DNA of 64,000 nucleotides. Source: Anseranas semipalmata (Eukaryota > Chordata > Aves > Anseriformes > Anseranatidae). The stretch covers positions 321,847-385,846 of the forward strand of contig VXAA01001303.1 in assembly GCA_013399115.1 (NCBI GenBank), given 5' to 3'. The position numbers and the translations under genes were made by a program. The notes under the pieces were generated by a model, which was not told the origin of the DNA, made no database searches, and saw nothing but the letters and a program-made list of their open reading frames with translations. This document shows positions 23,800 through 38,400 of this stretch, piece after piece; the stretch's first letter is position 1; each line of letters starts with the position of its first letter.

Positions 23800-26700
23800 G
23801 TTAGATATATGCTCATTGCTACTATTACTGTCTCCAGACAACTTAGCTACCTGGAGGAATATTCACATCCCATGCTCTCAGAGCTGGCCAGGCATTTCCC
23901 AGAGAAAAGATGCATTTATTTTTGCCTGAGCAGTCTAAAATCCAGACTTCTGGAGGAAACCTGCCTGTTTCAGGGAGCAGACAAGCTTTTCCAAACAAAT
24001 GAGACCATAATTTAGCAATTCTGTTTTCCAAATGATGTTATGCAGACACCAAATGGAGGCTGAAACAACAGCCTGTGTCTGGCCCAGAAAGAGAGCACAG
24101 CTTTGGTAGTTGCCTCCTAAAGCATTGCTAAGAGGGCTGTCTGGACAGGTAACGCTCCTCTCCTCCCCACACTTCACTGGATTTCAGCCCTGGTCCAGCA
24201 AATCCCTTCTCTGCCTCATTCATGGCAGGAAGACCCGTGCCTTCCACTTGCCAGAAGAGGGCCCGCTCCCAGCCCAGTGACTGTTCCACCACTTTTCCCA
24301 CCTGCGCTCACCTCCACCCCAGACCTTAAAACCTCCCTGACAAAGTTTTCATTCTAACAGACAAGCTCTGGCCAAACGCTGTGACTTAACCAACTGCATC
24401 TTCCCACGTGAACATAACGCCCTCTGCTCTTGAAAGATTTCCAGCCAGCTCTGCCCTTATGTGAGGAGCGTGTGATAGATGCCCATTTCTACGGGCAGTT
24501 AGAAAGCAGTAGTAGCAGGGCTTCTTCCAGTAGCCATCAGGAGATAGCAGCACCACCTGCAACTACTCAAAAACATCACCTTTAGTGGTGAACAGACGTT
24601 CTGTTCAGGCAACCACCATCACAGCCATCTCAGAGCTACCCTTGCTGAGGCTTTTAGTCACCAAAGAGAAGACTCCAAACAGTCTCGAGGAGAAGAGATT
24701 TTGCATCAGGAGTATGTTCTGTGAATGCATGCAACTGCTGCATGTGCAAGCAGCTGTAAACGAGAACGAAGATGTGAACAAATAGTGCAGAATAACAACG
24801 ACCTAGAGCAAAGTCCACACTGACCTACAGCTGACCTTCCTCATCTCAGTCACAGAATTGAGAAGTCCCTTTGCAAATATCATTGGCAAGGGAGCTACAA
24901 AGGGAGATCTGTGCTTACAAACATTCTTTTTCTGGACCCAAAGAAAATATCAAGACATTTAAAAAGCAAAACCAGATCCTTCCTTTTTTGTCCCTGCATA
25001 TGCAGAACATACCCTTTGTGTCTTTGTTCAGCCTTCTCCAAAACCATTTGTGAGTATGTGTAAATGTGTCTTCACATTACCCCAGGAACATGCTGACCAC
25101 ACCAGTGATTTTGTGCTTGGTGCCATAGGCTCCCTGACCTGCATTTCAAAGAAAAAAAGAGTTTTGTCATTCCAGAAACTCATTATACAGCACTGCACTA
25201 GTAGCAATCTGTGAGCAGTTCAGCTCCTAGGACAGATGGAAAGTCAGTGATATGCTGCTTGCGGGTGATGCTAAAATTCTTATGGAAAACTAAACAAGAG
25301 GTGTTCAGCAGAAAAAGAACAAGAAAAAAAAAACATGAAGAAAATTCTCTGAGTCTCTGTTCTAAACGCTGCTAAAAAGTAGAAGTTGTAAGTATGGTAA
25401 TTTTACCAACAACTTGCACTTTGAATCCTCCCTTCCAAAAGCAGTGTATACCACCCTTCAGCTCCCTATAAGGACTACCCATCCTCCAGCATTTCTCAAA
25501 TGTCTGACAAGACCTTTACAGAAGTATTAATGTGCAATATGGACCGTTTGGGTACATCTTCCCTTCCAGCAGCTCCTTCCCTCCCTCTCCATCCGTGCTA
25601 GCTGGTGTCTCAGAATGGCATCATGCCCACTCAGGGAATCTGCTCCAAATTCCTGGCACCGCTGAGCATGTTCACACAGCACAGAAACCCTCCATCTCCT
25701 GCCTAACCTCTCCCCATGGGCTTCAGAAGACGGAGCGACTGCTTAACATTTCCCAAAAAAACTCAAGCTGCCAGCATAAACTTTATATGAATACTCCTCT
25801 GCTACCTTCGCGGTCAGGAGATTGAGGACACAGACAGGCACTTAAAATTATTTCCACATACTCTGCTTCTGCTAAGCTTTTTCATTTAAAAAGTTCACCT
25901 GTGCAAACATTCCCTCATGGATGCAGTGACTTGAAAGTAGGATGACAGACATTTACTGTCAGCTCACAAAAACATATGCTAAAGAAGTCAGCTCTTACAG
26001 ATGACCTCTACACACATGCCCCACCGAGCTCTGGAAGAGTCTTGTCCTCGGGGGGAGACAGGTGTGTTAACATCCCTGAGCTGAGCAGTGGGGAACTCAA
26101 CATGTTACTGTTCTTCAGCTTTTTTAAAGTAATTTACCAGTGACAAGTGCATTTCGTTGTAGACTTCTGAGCCAAAGCAATTGCACTTGGAAGCAGAAAA
26201 GCATACGCTTTAACCACTTTGTGAAACAGGGATGAAATTTAGGGATAAATTTGAGTAACTTACTAAATTAGGCTTTCATCATTTTTAGCAGAAGACAACA
26301 AGAGACTTTTCCTTTAACTACCCAAAAGAAGGGAAATAAAGATGAGAGACTGGGAAGAGAAGGAGAAACAAGGAGAAAGGGGCATCATCTGCTCCTCCTG
26401 ACAACTACTCAGGGTGATATTCAGTGCAGAAGAGTGCTCTGTCCTGTCTGGCATCCTTTTTATTCTCTACTGAGATGAGCAAATTGCCAGTATTTTGTCA
26501 TTAATTTCTTTCCGAATCCTTATTTGTTCCTGCCTCAAAGGTCAGTCTGCAGGGACAGCTTGAATCTTCACTGTTCCTCTGGGGATAGTTAATTAATAGT
26601 CATGTCAGGGAATTACGGTCCTACTGCTTTAAAAATAGTTTTCAATGGCACCGAGCATCTCTAGCTAGAGCTAAATCTCTCCAGTGATGTGAGACACCTG

Positions 26701-29700
26701 AAGTGGGACACAAGTTTCTCTAAGGCAGCAGAGGGAATGCTGCAGTGCTGAGGCCCTCTGAAAGCCAGTGCTGTGAGGGGTCAATGCAGAATGGAGAGCC
26801 CTGCAGAGAAATTGGCTAAGGGACGGGGGAAATAAGACAACGGGGAGGTTCTAAACCCCTTTCTTATCCTACCTGCTGCGGCCATTGAAATATATATATT
26901 TATTCACATTTTTAAGGGAAGAAACACATTCAAAGTGTTCTGCACACTCCACACACCATCTCTCTCCCTGCAGTCCCATCAGGAGCAATCACAATACAGT
27001 TTCTGAAAACTAATCCCTCATTGATTGGCTTTCGGGGAAGAAATCATTCCGACTTTAACAGCTTAAGGCATCATGTAAAGGAATGCTTTAACACCTTCAG
27101 GAGAAAAGGAACACAAGTTAAAAACCTTGATTTTTCTCCTCTCCATTTCTGCATCATGCATCTTTTCCCAGTTCTCTATGACTTGTGCACAGCAGTTGTC
27201 ACAAGCATTTCTGAAGGAAGAACACAGCTCAGTAATTTCCTTGGCTGAAGATTTAGCATTTATTTTGTGGCTGTGTTCATTCTAGGATTTGAAGACACTT
27301 AAAAATCTCTGCTCTCTAGAAGCAAAACTGAAGCTGGGGTGGGAGGATTAAACATGAGTCTTGGCAATAACTTTTGCTGAAGTTTTCAAAACATCACAAA
27401 TTGTAAATAACCCCATACTGAGGAGACAATTTCATCGTATATGATGAGCTATTGTCTGAAGGGAACAGCAGAGCCTAAGACACAAAATGTCAGAATTCTA
27501 CTATTTTCCCTCTCTAAAATTTTAGACCCACACATTCATCTCATCCTCTTGCCCTCCTAATTATTGTGTGATGGCAGTGAGCATCTTGAAGTAGTGCCAG
27601 AGAAATGGTATGTGCATTTCCACTGCAAGTGATGCAATCCTCTGACATCAAACTGCAAAATACTTGGGGATCGATAAAGGATAGAAAGATACCCAACAAA
27701 ATAGATAGCACCAGTTTTGATGTCGACAGAGCCTAAAGCTAAAAATGTAGACAAACTGCACAGCAGCTACACAGAAATGAATAGTTAAAGAGGACATAGC
27801 CTCATCTTGTTTGTTGGTTTTTTTTTTAATAACTGTCAGTGGAGGCTGCTATCCATTCACTATCACCAATGCTAGCCACAGATTTTTAAACAGGAATTGC
27901 TCATTTTGGATTCTTCTCATTTATCTTATGGGGCTCAGAGGAAGAAGTTACAGGTTACAGCAAACTGGCCACCTTCTGAATGGAAACCAAGCAAACACCT
28001 GTTTAATTAACAATACATATTATTGCCCTTGCTTACCTAATTTCCCACAGCCTGCTACCAGCTTTGACAGGTTTTCATAACAATAAAATGCAATAAATGA
28101 ATTTAAGTCCCGAAGGACTCTAAGCTGAAATGTAGGAAAGTCATGAAAGATAAATAATGTCTTAACTAATTTTATGATTTATTATTCCTCCAACTTTGCT
28201 CATCTTGTGATGCAAGGGAACTCATTTTTCTATTTGGCAGAAAGCTATATCAACCCCCTTAGTAGGTACTATTACCGTCACATAAATATGTTTGTGAAAA
28301 TGTGTGGTTTCGCTCCGATGCTGACCTCAGCACTTCAGTTTTATTACAAGCACAAGACCTGTCAGTAACAAAAATTGATGCACTTATACAGGGATTCTGC
28401 TTGTCTGCCACTGGCATTTTATTCATTTTTCTCCCCCAAAAAGTTCATCTTTGAGCAAGTGCAGATTCATGGTTTAAACTACTGCCTTGACACCTCATCT
28501 GTCGTTTTGTAAATTCTTACAAAAACCATCATTTCCAGTCCTTTAGGAGATAAAGGATTGATGTTAACCATCACCGAGGCCACTGTACTGATCTGAATTT
28601 AACATGGACCATGTAACCTAAACCAACTTAAAACTGGCTGCTTGAAAGATGTCCTCAGCAACAATTCAGGCTAAGAATGGTCTTAACTGAATAACTGAAT
28701 TCTATGCTAATAAGATGATTTCAAGGTGGCAGGACGCATCAGGTGAATTTTACGGTGAGACTTTACAAATCCCCACTGTTTTAACTGAAATTGAGGACTT
28801 TTAGTATTTGGTGGACCAGGTTTATGCCAGTGGTCAGCAGTGCTGAGGTTCTGCCCACTCTGCCCAGATGGGTTTCAGGAAAAGTACAGAACCAAACATA
28901 ATTCAGCGCTGCCTGATTGCAACCTTCATCTTCCAGCGCTGGTACAGCATCAGGACACGGGGAAGGGATGTGCTTACAGGTCCCCGTAGGCGTGACTTTG
29001 TACTAACCCCCACGGAGCTTAACACAGCCTTAGGACTGTTAATATCAATGAGCAAGTACTGATTACCAAAGGGTCACCTCAACAGACAGGGATAACAAGA
29101 GTGCAGTGCAGGTGGTCCCGATTTCTCCCCTGCCCTCAAACTCAACAGCAGATACACATGCTTTCCAAACCTGCTGTCAGGTGTTCCAATAACGCGATGC
29201 TTTCTCATCTGGCTGTACCTGAATAAATGATATTCAGAAGAGTATGGGCAGATCTTTAGGTAACAATAAAAAACTGATTGCTTTCCAGACTTACAGCGCA
29301 AGTGCGGCAATAAATTGATTCTGAAATACTCTGACACTCAAAGCATCTACATTTAATTGTATTATTTCCAAACACGATTCTCATTCTAGATGCCTTTGAT
29401 TTGATTCGGTGTTCCTAATACGTTTATATACACCTTCAAGAATTTTATACATGCTTGATATCTGTCAACGCAGTTAGCTTCTCGCATCTCAAAATACTCA
29501 GTTATTTGTGAGCAATCTTCATGGTCATCCTTTCTTGCCAGGATATTTGCTTCTGGAATAAGTCTGTGGAGCTGAAGTCTGGCAGCTACTTCTGACCTAG
29601 CCCTCTAGTCATCTTGATTCAGTGACCAACTAGTCCCTCCAGATTCAACATTCTTCCTAACTTAACACTAACGTATCAATGCCTACAAATTCTGGCAACT

Positions 29701-32700
29701 ACTGTAATCCCACTTTTTCATGCAAGAAGTCAAAGATAAGGAAACAAGCTCTTCATGCACTGCCTTTTGCTTTACATTTGAGTCCTAGCCATCATCTTCT
29801 CCTAGAGGATCTCCCATAGCAAAACCTCATTGCTTTCTCTAAGCAAGAAATAGCTACTGCTATTTTCAAGACCACTGGTGCAATGTGTGGTATAGTCAGC
29901 AAGTCTATTTCAGCAGTTGGACAATATTTTTAGGCTATCAGCTGCTAGAATGGCCTTTGGGCTGCACAAGACTGAAGAATCCTGGTTAATCTCATAACAC
30001 AGGAAAGCAAGGCCAGTGCAAAGCCACCTTCCCCTCCTACTCCCCCTTGTTCAACTGTAGCCAGAGCTTTGGGCCGTTATTGTACATGAGAGAAAATACA
30101 ACTTTGCTTTGTTTACTGTTATACTTTCCAGGTACTTTAAAAGACACAAAGAGTTCCTGGGTCCCCACAGACTCAGACAGGGTTTTCTGGGGGAATGGGT
30201 TACTTGTGTTGTCCCTGTCAAGTCTTGAAGCAGCACCTTCTGAGCAGAGCTTGACTGTAGAACAGCAAAATCCTCCCGGAGGGTGCCAGGCATTCTTCCT
30301 CAATTCAATCACCCCAGCATCCCACATCTGTTAACTCTTTTTCTGGGGGGTAAGGAATAAAGCTTGTAGTAAATCAGGTCGGTTATTTTCTCTGGAGGCA
30401 ACCTTTGTTTTAAAAAGCCACTCAGTTTTATTACTCAGAGGCACCTTTTCCAGTTGCATGCATGTAACCCAAATAGCAAACAATAGCAAGTTGTTTAAGC
30501 AAAACAATGCATTTTACAAGCTGCACTTCATCTGGGCTGTATTTTCAAGATACAGGTATGTTAACAACTAGTTTGCTTTTTAAAATCAACTTTGAAACCT
30601 TTCTAATCTTCCAGTTTGCTGGGAAGGTGTTGTGAGCTGCCTACTAACAGAGGAGAGACACCGAGAGACTAAAGAATGAAAAAGGATGGGAAAAGGCCCC
30701 TTCTTCACTATCATCCCTTTATGATTTTCTCTGAAAACAAAGGAAACAGCTGACTGTTGAAAACCCTGACTTTTTCTTTCACAAAAGCATATTAAATTTC
30801 CTACATGTACACGCAAGCCAGAGTAGTAAGTGGGTGGTTAACTGCTTTATGCTAGATTCTGAAGGTCATACAAAGAATTGTGCCTTCCCAGTTGCTTCAC
30901 TATCCATCCTGTTTTGCCCTGTCATAAACACCTGCTGTTCTGACAACTGCATTTAAGACAGACTAAAACATCACACCATTGGTCTTAAACTGGATCCTGA
31001 GCTGGCCCTGGGGAAAATACCTTACCAGAATTTGTCAGCCATGTGTATTTGGAAGAAGGAGAGACGATGGGGAGACAGGGACAGGAGTCAGCACTGTGTG
31101 AACTTGGTTTTTTTGTTTAGATGTGTAGGCTGGGAGGAACATTATCCAATGGTCTGGAGAGAGATGGGACTGGGGGAAATTGCAGACTCAACGTGCTCCC
31201 AGATTGCTGTTTGGAGAAGCCACTCTGCAGTGCAGGGAACCTCAGGAGATGGAGCTCCCAGCATGAGGCACCAAAGCAATGCCTGAAGTAATGCGTTTGC
31301 GTGTGTACACATTTACACAGGCACCTAAAGGAAAACCAGTTGGTAAATTAGGGGTAAAGCATAACTCGTCTGCATGGCAATGACCTGCAGAAGCCCTTTT
31401 AGCCTCCAGGAGTTGGGGTCTGTGGAAGCAATGGACAGGTTAGCTCTGGTCAGGCAGGGACTTGGCCCTCTGACAGACCCACACAAGGTCAGGGTGGGCA
31501 ACCGAAGCCAAGCACCCAACACCACAACTTCCTGGAAGGAAAACACTCTCTCACCTGCTGGGCTCCAGAGGGCTAGTGGTAACAGGTTTGCTGACTCCAG
31601 TTCCTGCACCACCAGCTAGTCCGGACTGAGGAGCACATCTGTTGTGTTTGATAGCCATTTTGATAGCCGTTCTTCTGCTGTAAAAGATCTTTTGTAGTCT
31701 TGCACAGCAGAGATCATGCTAAGCCTAGACCGACTTCTATGGCAACAGCATCTTGCTGGATAAAAAGCCTTCTTTTATTATGTATCATATTAAAAGAAGT
31801 ATTAACATCCATTGCAGAAACACGGGGCTGGTTGACACCTCCTATGTGAACTTGATTCATGTTTGTGCTAAACCTGGGTATGGTCCAGCTGTCACAGTCA
31901 GCTAAATTATTGCACTGCCAGTTTAATATTTTGCCATCTGCTAACTGAAAGCTCTGCTGCCTGCTGGGTCCCATAAAGACTTTTATTTATTATATTACAC
32001 ATGGCAACATCTGCCACAGGATTCAGCTCAGCTCAGTTTCCTAATTAAACAAACAAACACTACATCTCCAGTACACGATTGGGTCTAACTATTATTTATA
32101 AAATCTGATAGGTATTTAAAAGATATACATTGTCTGTTCTAGGTGATCAAAACCCCATCCCGCAGCCTGGGGGCCCAGGGGATCGTTAGAACAAGCTTAA
32201 GCTTCTCAGATGCTCCATTTTACCAATGCAAAGCAAACAGAAATCTCTACATGTATTATGTTTTTGCTCTTAATTTATTCCTTAGACTGTTCAATTTATA
32301 CTAAGTAGAAATATGAGGTTATTTCAGACCCCTAGTAGCTGTCTGCCAAGTACTGCTCGTCTGTGCAAGCAGAGGACAGTCTCCCCTCACACCTGATTTC
32401 AGACAAGGAAGTGGCCCTTGAGGAAAAGAGGCACCTGATCGGTGCAATGCTGCACTGCTCAGCCAGCACAAAAGACACCACCAATGCACTGCCCAAGTTC
32501 ATTTCTAACTTCATCTTAATGAGAAAAATCACCGGAAAACCATCACTGGCTACGTACCTACATCGAGGCTCTCCCATCTGTGCTAGTCACCTGCGGTTAA
32601 GTCAGACAGAAAAACTGGGTGACATCCAGGCCTAATGAATTCGGTAGCAATGCAACAAGTTCTTCATGATTTTTAAAACGAGTCCTAAACAAAAAATTAA

Positions 32701-33360
32701 ATTTTATTTAAACTTTAACCCTTCTTAGACCACACAATTTTCTTTTAGCCCACCTCTCCTTTTAAACATGAAAGGAAAGATGTCTTCAGCTTCAACCATA
32801 CCCCCCCCAAAATTCATTTCCCAAACCTAACTTTCAAAAATCAAAATGACAAAATAGCAGAACTAGTTACATTTTCCACTTTGCCACTCTCGCATCTAGT
32901 TCTCATTTATTGCATTCAGTTATTCAGTCATAAAAAAGACAAAAAGAGAAGCAAAACTAACCATCCATGTGGAAAAAAAAAAACAACTCCTTGTTGAATC
33001 CAGTTTTATAAAAACAAATAACTTCCTAAAATAGGTATCTTGGTTCTGTTTTTAACCAGCTTTATTTTTAATTGCTCCTGGTGCCTGTGTCACATCAAGA
33101 TAACCCTTCTATTCTTGTCAAAATTTGGCCTCATTCCTCCCTTAATCAAGAATCACAAATCATTTATTTCACACCACAATGACAGGTGCGTACTGGGCTG
33201 CCACCATCCCCTGTCCCCTTAGGGTAGGAAGTCATCCCTGTCAAGAGGAAAAAAAGGTTGTATTTATGAAAATAAAACTGATTTTCAGTTAAAAACATTG
33301 TCTTTAAAAATTTTTTTTCAAACCACTGATACCCTGGAGATTTCTCATCCCCACATCTGG
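23800..33360. other. Long non-genic stretch
   Basis: No gene recognised in about 9.5 kb. Simple features are an A10 run at 25324-25333, a TA run near 26890-26899, a CAAA-type run near 32047-32058 and an A11 run at 32973-32983. At 31556-31624 on minus a short segment lies between CTCCTCAG and a consensus donor CAGCAG/GTGAGA. It is open, but overlaps open frames on both strands. The 28174-28368 (+) and 30037-30334 (both strands) frames match no known protein. Confidence 0.5.
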
Positions 33361-33510
33361 TGTTGAGGGCGGTGGCTGCTCTCCCGCCCCTCTGCTGGTA
33401 CGGGCTGGGCTGGGGGAGCTTCACCCGGCAGCGCAGCTCCCTGCAGGTGCCTGTTCAAGACACCAGCTTCACTCCGGCGTGCCAAAACACGCACCTCTGC
33501 AGGCACGTTA
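33361..33510. promoter_or_regulatory. CpG-rich patch
   Basis: Ten CpGs occur in about 150 bases, GC-rich against AT-rich flanks. It lies about 0.9 kb from a second patch at 34,323. Open frames on both strands cross it, as expected of GC-rich DNA. Confidence 0.3.
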
Positions 33511-34322
33511 TCGCCAGAGAAATTAATCAATATGATCCAATACAGGCTGCCAAATCACCCACTATTAAAGAGCCCCAGACACTGAGCTATTTGTGAATGA
33601 CTTAACAGCCTCCCTGCTCACCTTAATCTTTTGGTGCTAGCAAAACTCCCTCCCTGTGCAAGCATACGGAGCTGCGTGCTACAACTCCTTTGTCACAACA
33701 CAATAAGACAAGGCAGGGCCATATTAAACCATTCATCTCCTCCGTGATCCACAGCACCTATGGATGTAACGTTTATAAAAATCCTTTTATTTTTAAGGTG
33801 AACCACAAGGCTGGAAACACTAACAGCTCTACATGTTCTGATGAAGCGAGATGTGCTACAGCGTATGCTTGATATAAATTGCTTCTAATTAATTTTGGAG
33901 TGTAACATTTGGATATTTACAGGCTCAAAGAAATTATGAATCTTCTTCCATTTCACTGATGCCTGCACAATGAATTATTTATGACTGAGTCATCACAAAC
34001 AGACAGCCCCCATCCATACGTGACCTCTGTCATCTTTCTTCTCCAGTTCAAATGCGAAATCTGCCATCACCTTTTTGAAGACCCTGTAGCTCCGCACAAA
34101 AGGAGGTGGCGACAAAGAGGCAGAAACCTAATTACTTGCACGTAAATGATGAACATGTCTGCCAGGTGCTGGCAGCACCAACAAAAACCAGCTTCAAACA
34201 GCAAGAAGTTGCTCCTCAAAGCTACAATCCCCTTGTGCCCCAAACTTATGGGCTCCCTGGAAACCTTCCCAGGTAGCCTTTAATTCGTGACACTTTCCTA
34301 CTTGCCCCGTCTGGCCCTGTCT
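33511..34322. other. Non-genic stretch, possible regulatory AT-rich core
   Basis: No gene recognised. Bases 33,860-33,995 are AT-rich with homeodomain-type TAATTAAT cores and an AP-1-type TGAGTCA at 33,986-33,992. These motifs are common by chance and prove nothing on their own. Confidence 0.4.
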
Positions 34323-34471
34323 CGTTCTGGCCTTAGCCCCTGTTTTAAGGGAATTTCACTCCGTTCGGGCACCTGCTTTCAGCGCGAGCCCCTTGTGCCC
34401 CGCTCCCGGGCACGGAGCCGTCTGTCGTGGCAGCAAGCACCGCACAACGGTGCACGTAGCAAAGCTCTCCG
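34323..34471. promoter_or_regulatory. CpG-rich patch
   Basis: Fourteen CpGs occur in about 150 bases, including GCGCG and CCCGGG. Overlapping open frames on both strands (34287-34526, 34379-34618, 34393-34623) are a by-product of the base composition. It is a candidate small CpG island or enhancer. No TATA box or clear transcript start is recognisable. Confidence 0.35.
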
Positions 34472-35472
34472 TCTGCACCAGTCATTTCCCCCATCAGTGT
34501 GGGATTCCCAGGGAACAGGGAGATAACAGGCCGGATTCCCAACGACCCCCTTCTCCCTGTCCCAGGCACCTTTATCAGTCTGTTTGTGTCTGGAGGCTCG
34601 GAGCACTGAGCCAGGCAAGTTGATGCTGAAGGAATTTGGGGCAGGAAGTGAATGCCACTAAGTTTGCTCTGTTAAAATATCTCATGGTACATGGAGGCAG
34701 AGAGCCTCTCCTTCCAGCACAGCAGGAACACAGGTTAGTCTTTGGAGGCAGTTCACCCCTTTATTCATCCACCTGTTGAAGCAGTGCTCCTTACCTTCCA
34801 CGGCTTCAGGACACAAATGCCCTGCACTTCAGTCCCAGACATATCCTTCGTTTTTCATGTCTACATGTAACGAATACAGACTACCTCTCTGATAATTATA
34901 TCCTCACAAATAAACAGATTAGCAACCCTGTCCTGTCCATGTTTCTCTCCCCAGTGACAAGTTACCTCGAGAACAGCTGGCAGATACCTTACAACACGGC
35001 ATTTCTCCCTGTCAAATGTCACTGTGCTCTTCAGTATTCCAGTGTAAGTATTTCCAACGCCATACATTAGTTTCTCCCAATACAATGTTCTGCGCATCAG
35101 GTCCTAAAAATTAGCTCCCATAGCATTAGTGTTCCTTAACACCTCCTCACATATTGTAGACGAGCAGGAAATTCCAAATACTTAAGGAGCTGTGAATGGA
35201 ATGTGACAATGTGCATCAAGCAAGAAGGTGTCCAGCCCCCAGAAGAAGAGTGCCCGGCAGGGCTGTGACAGCTCACACCACTGCCCGCAGAGAGAGCCCC
35301 AACAGGAGAGAAAGCTGTCTCGAGGCCTTGCCAATCAGACATGCACTTCACCGCAGGGAATTACTGCTTCTGAGTGACACGAGCTGTACCGCAGTATTTG
35401 TCAAACTGACAGGTCTCCGCTTCTGTGCAGTTGCTTTTTCCATGCACGTTCCAGCTGCGGCTCCTGCAGCCG
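34472..35472. other. Non-genic stretch
   Basis: No gene, RNA or mobile element recognised. The minus-strand open frame at 34861-35097 resembles no known protein. Confidence 0.55.
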
Positions 35473-35492
35473 TTCAGTTCAGCTGAACTGAA
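35473..35492. repeat. Perfect 20-bp palindrome
   Basis: TTCAGTTCAG is followed directly by its reverse complement CTGAACTGAA with no spacer. The centre is the E-box CAGCTG (35480-35485). It could form a cruciform or bind a symmetric dimer. It may equally be chance. Confidence 0.9.
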
Positions 35493-38400
35493 TCCTGGCC
35501 TTCATGTAAGAATCAAAGGATTTCACCACTGACACAGCAAATCCTTCTCTATGCCACATAATTCCTCGGGTTCCTGGGTCACTTCCCGATTTGTTCGGGA
35601 GCACGTCCCAGACATTTCCTAACGCTGTTAAAGGCAACAGTTGGTTTCTGTTCAGGATCATTGCTAGGAAATGTCCTGTGGACAAGATTGTCCTCTGCTC
35701 ACAGAAAGACCATTCCAAGAAGGACAAGCACAATTGATCCTAATTGTCTCCTACACCACGCATGAGAGCTCAGGAGCTGGTGTAAGGATACAAAATTCCC
35801 TTCCAGTCCAACATTTCAGCTTACACACTTTCAAGCCAGTAGCTCCCGAAGATGGGGTGAGAGTAAAAGAAAGAGCTGAAAAGTGGAATTGAGAAGAGCT
35901 TTAACACCAGCAGAATGTGCCTTTTTGCCACCTGCATCCTTTTATCAGTACACCAGGTAGATTGTGGCCCACCATTTCTTTTGGAAGCCAGCGTGTCTGC
36001 CTGTAGGCACCTGACTACAGCACAACGGTCAGAGAGGCCCAAAGTCCAACACAACCCCTGGTGTAGATGAGACTGCATTAACACCATGATAACCGACCAA
36101 CTACCAACAACTGTGCAGGTCACAAACAAATCCATATGCACTGTAGGTTATTCTATTAACCAATGGTGCGACGATATACCATAATATCATATCTGGCCCA
36201 GGTAAATCCTTATTCACTGCTACTCTGAAATTACACTGATTTCTAGCTTTCTGCAGAGGCTTTTCAGGTGCAACATCCAGCCAGATCCGTCCTGTGCCAC
36301 CCAGTGACCTGGCAGTGGCAGGCCCAAGCCCACGCAGCCATCCACTTGTCAACAGAACAGAGCAGCAAGGCACCTACGGTAACGCAGAGCTGTTCAGCTG
36401 TGTCGCTCCTGCTAACACAGTCCAACAGAACTCACCCAGGCACAAATCCCTTCTATACCTAGGGTTAGGATAAAATTTGCTATTGATGGAAGAATGACCA
36501 GTGGCGAAAGGGCATCACTGTCTGCTTGTTTTTAAAGACACTTCTGTGTAGCTGCACAAAATCCTACTCGTGGTATAAATAATTTTCTCCATTTGTAATA
36601 GATTCCTACTGATTTTTGAGCAATTAGATTCAGTAGAACTTTTCCACAGAAATCCCTTCAGCCGTTGTTCACTAAATTCATTCTCCCATTTAGTGCAAGT
36701 GATAGCACATGATCCCCAAGCTCTTCTCAGATCCTGGGAGCCCTAAAAATCTGCAGCATTCTGCAGGTTCATCTGAAGCTTTCCTTGAAAGCACCGACCC
36801 AGGTTTTCCTTGCCAAAATACCAAATTAACAGTGAAAATAGAAGAAACGATCCTATCAAAAACCATACTGAAAGTAACTGCCAGGATGTTCACTCTTGAA
36901 GACGTACCAAATATGAATCTGACAGATTACAAGTGAAACTTCAGCCTAATTGAAGAGAGAAATGCAGAGAATATCAAAGTTCTCCCTGAAATAGCTGATT
37001 CAATATTCATGGAAAATTTCAATAAACATCGCATGATCTCTCTGGACCCTCTGAGACATAAACAATGCAATTAAAAGGAAACATTTACTTCCACTCTTGA
37101 TGGTATTACCTGAGGGATAGCAGATGCCAGATAGTTCAGTGTTTATTAGAAGCAAGTAGCAAGTTTGGCAATTGGAATTGGCTCTACCCTCTCTCACATT
37201 TCTGTAATTTTATAACACCATATGGTCACTACAGATTTCTCTGACTATCTTCCGGTTTAAGTTCAGCTGTTTCACAGAACATTTAAACTGAAGTTAAGCA
37301 TATTGAAGATATAATGATAAGCAACAAAGATACTTTAGCGGGGGCTGCAAAATTACTAAGTAGTGCAGACTGCTACTTGAATGAGTTAATATTTGTTAGT
37401 AAGATGCTTAGTACCTTTGGTCACTGGGGCCTGGGTACCAAATGAGGTGTACACCAGTTCCCAAACCCCCCGAGACCACAACAAGACTGCTGGACTGAGC
37501 TGAAGCACGACCCTGAGAGCGAGACAAACCTCCTGGAGCACAGTGACCCACCACAGCTGCTGACAGCACAGCAGAGGGGCACAGGGTTAGATTGTATTCA
37601 AAGCTTTATTAACCTTAACAGCATCCTGTGCTGCCTCCAGGAGTCAGCTGCAGACTGGCATGTGCCTGACATCATTCACTTGGGTGAAAAGTCATTTCAT
37701 TTTCCTAAAGCCTGCAATGATGAAGAAAAGCCAGTGCTGTGTGGGCATCATGAGCCTGTGCTGTTATCGTCAATCACTGCCATTAGGCTGGTACCCCACA
37801 CTCCGCAAACCAACCAGTCTGTCCATGCCTCTGCCTTCCTCCACCGCTCCCTCTCTCCATAGCCAGGCCAGCGCTAACTATGGTCTTTCTGCTCCATCAA
37901 CAGAGAAGGGAAAGGCAGCAAATGGGTCCCCTTCCTCTAACACTCCTCCTGCTGCATAGCGAAGAGCCAGAACAAAGCCACCGCAGACACGGGGTCGATG
38001 CTGGTGAGGTTGTGCCGTGCTCCTAGAGGAACGGAGCAGGACGGGTGTTTACACTGCACCTCAAGCCACTGCTTCATAGCAGTGCGAGGTCCTCCAGGGT
38101 CCGCCCTGCCAACTCAAATTGTTTGGGAACTAGCAGCTTCACGAGCAATTCTGTCCCCAACCTCTTCTCCCAAATACATCCCCCTGAAGTCCCCTTGGAC
38201 CACAGCTCCATGCAATTTAATTGTGTTGCGATTGTTGTTGATGTTGGATTTTGGAATCAGTGTCGTGAAAGATTGGGTACAGTTGCTCATTTAGTCTTGC
38301 CTTACAATCATTTAGCAAAAAACTCGTGAGAAAGGCAACAGCCATGTAAGACCTAGCACTGCAGTAGCAGGGTATGCTGTTACGGTACACAACCGCTTAC

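Noticed and set aside
23575..23841. Minus-strand frame rich in Tyr, Ile and Val
   Set aside because: It is translation of the AT/AC microsatellite.
31556..31624. Short minus-strand segment between CTCCTCAG and CAGCAG/GTGAGA
   Set aside because: About 70 bases lying inside long open frames on both strands. The evidence is insufficient.
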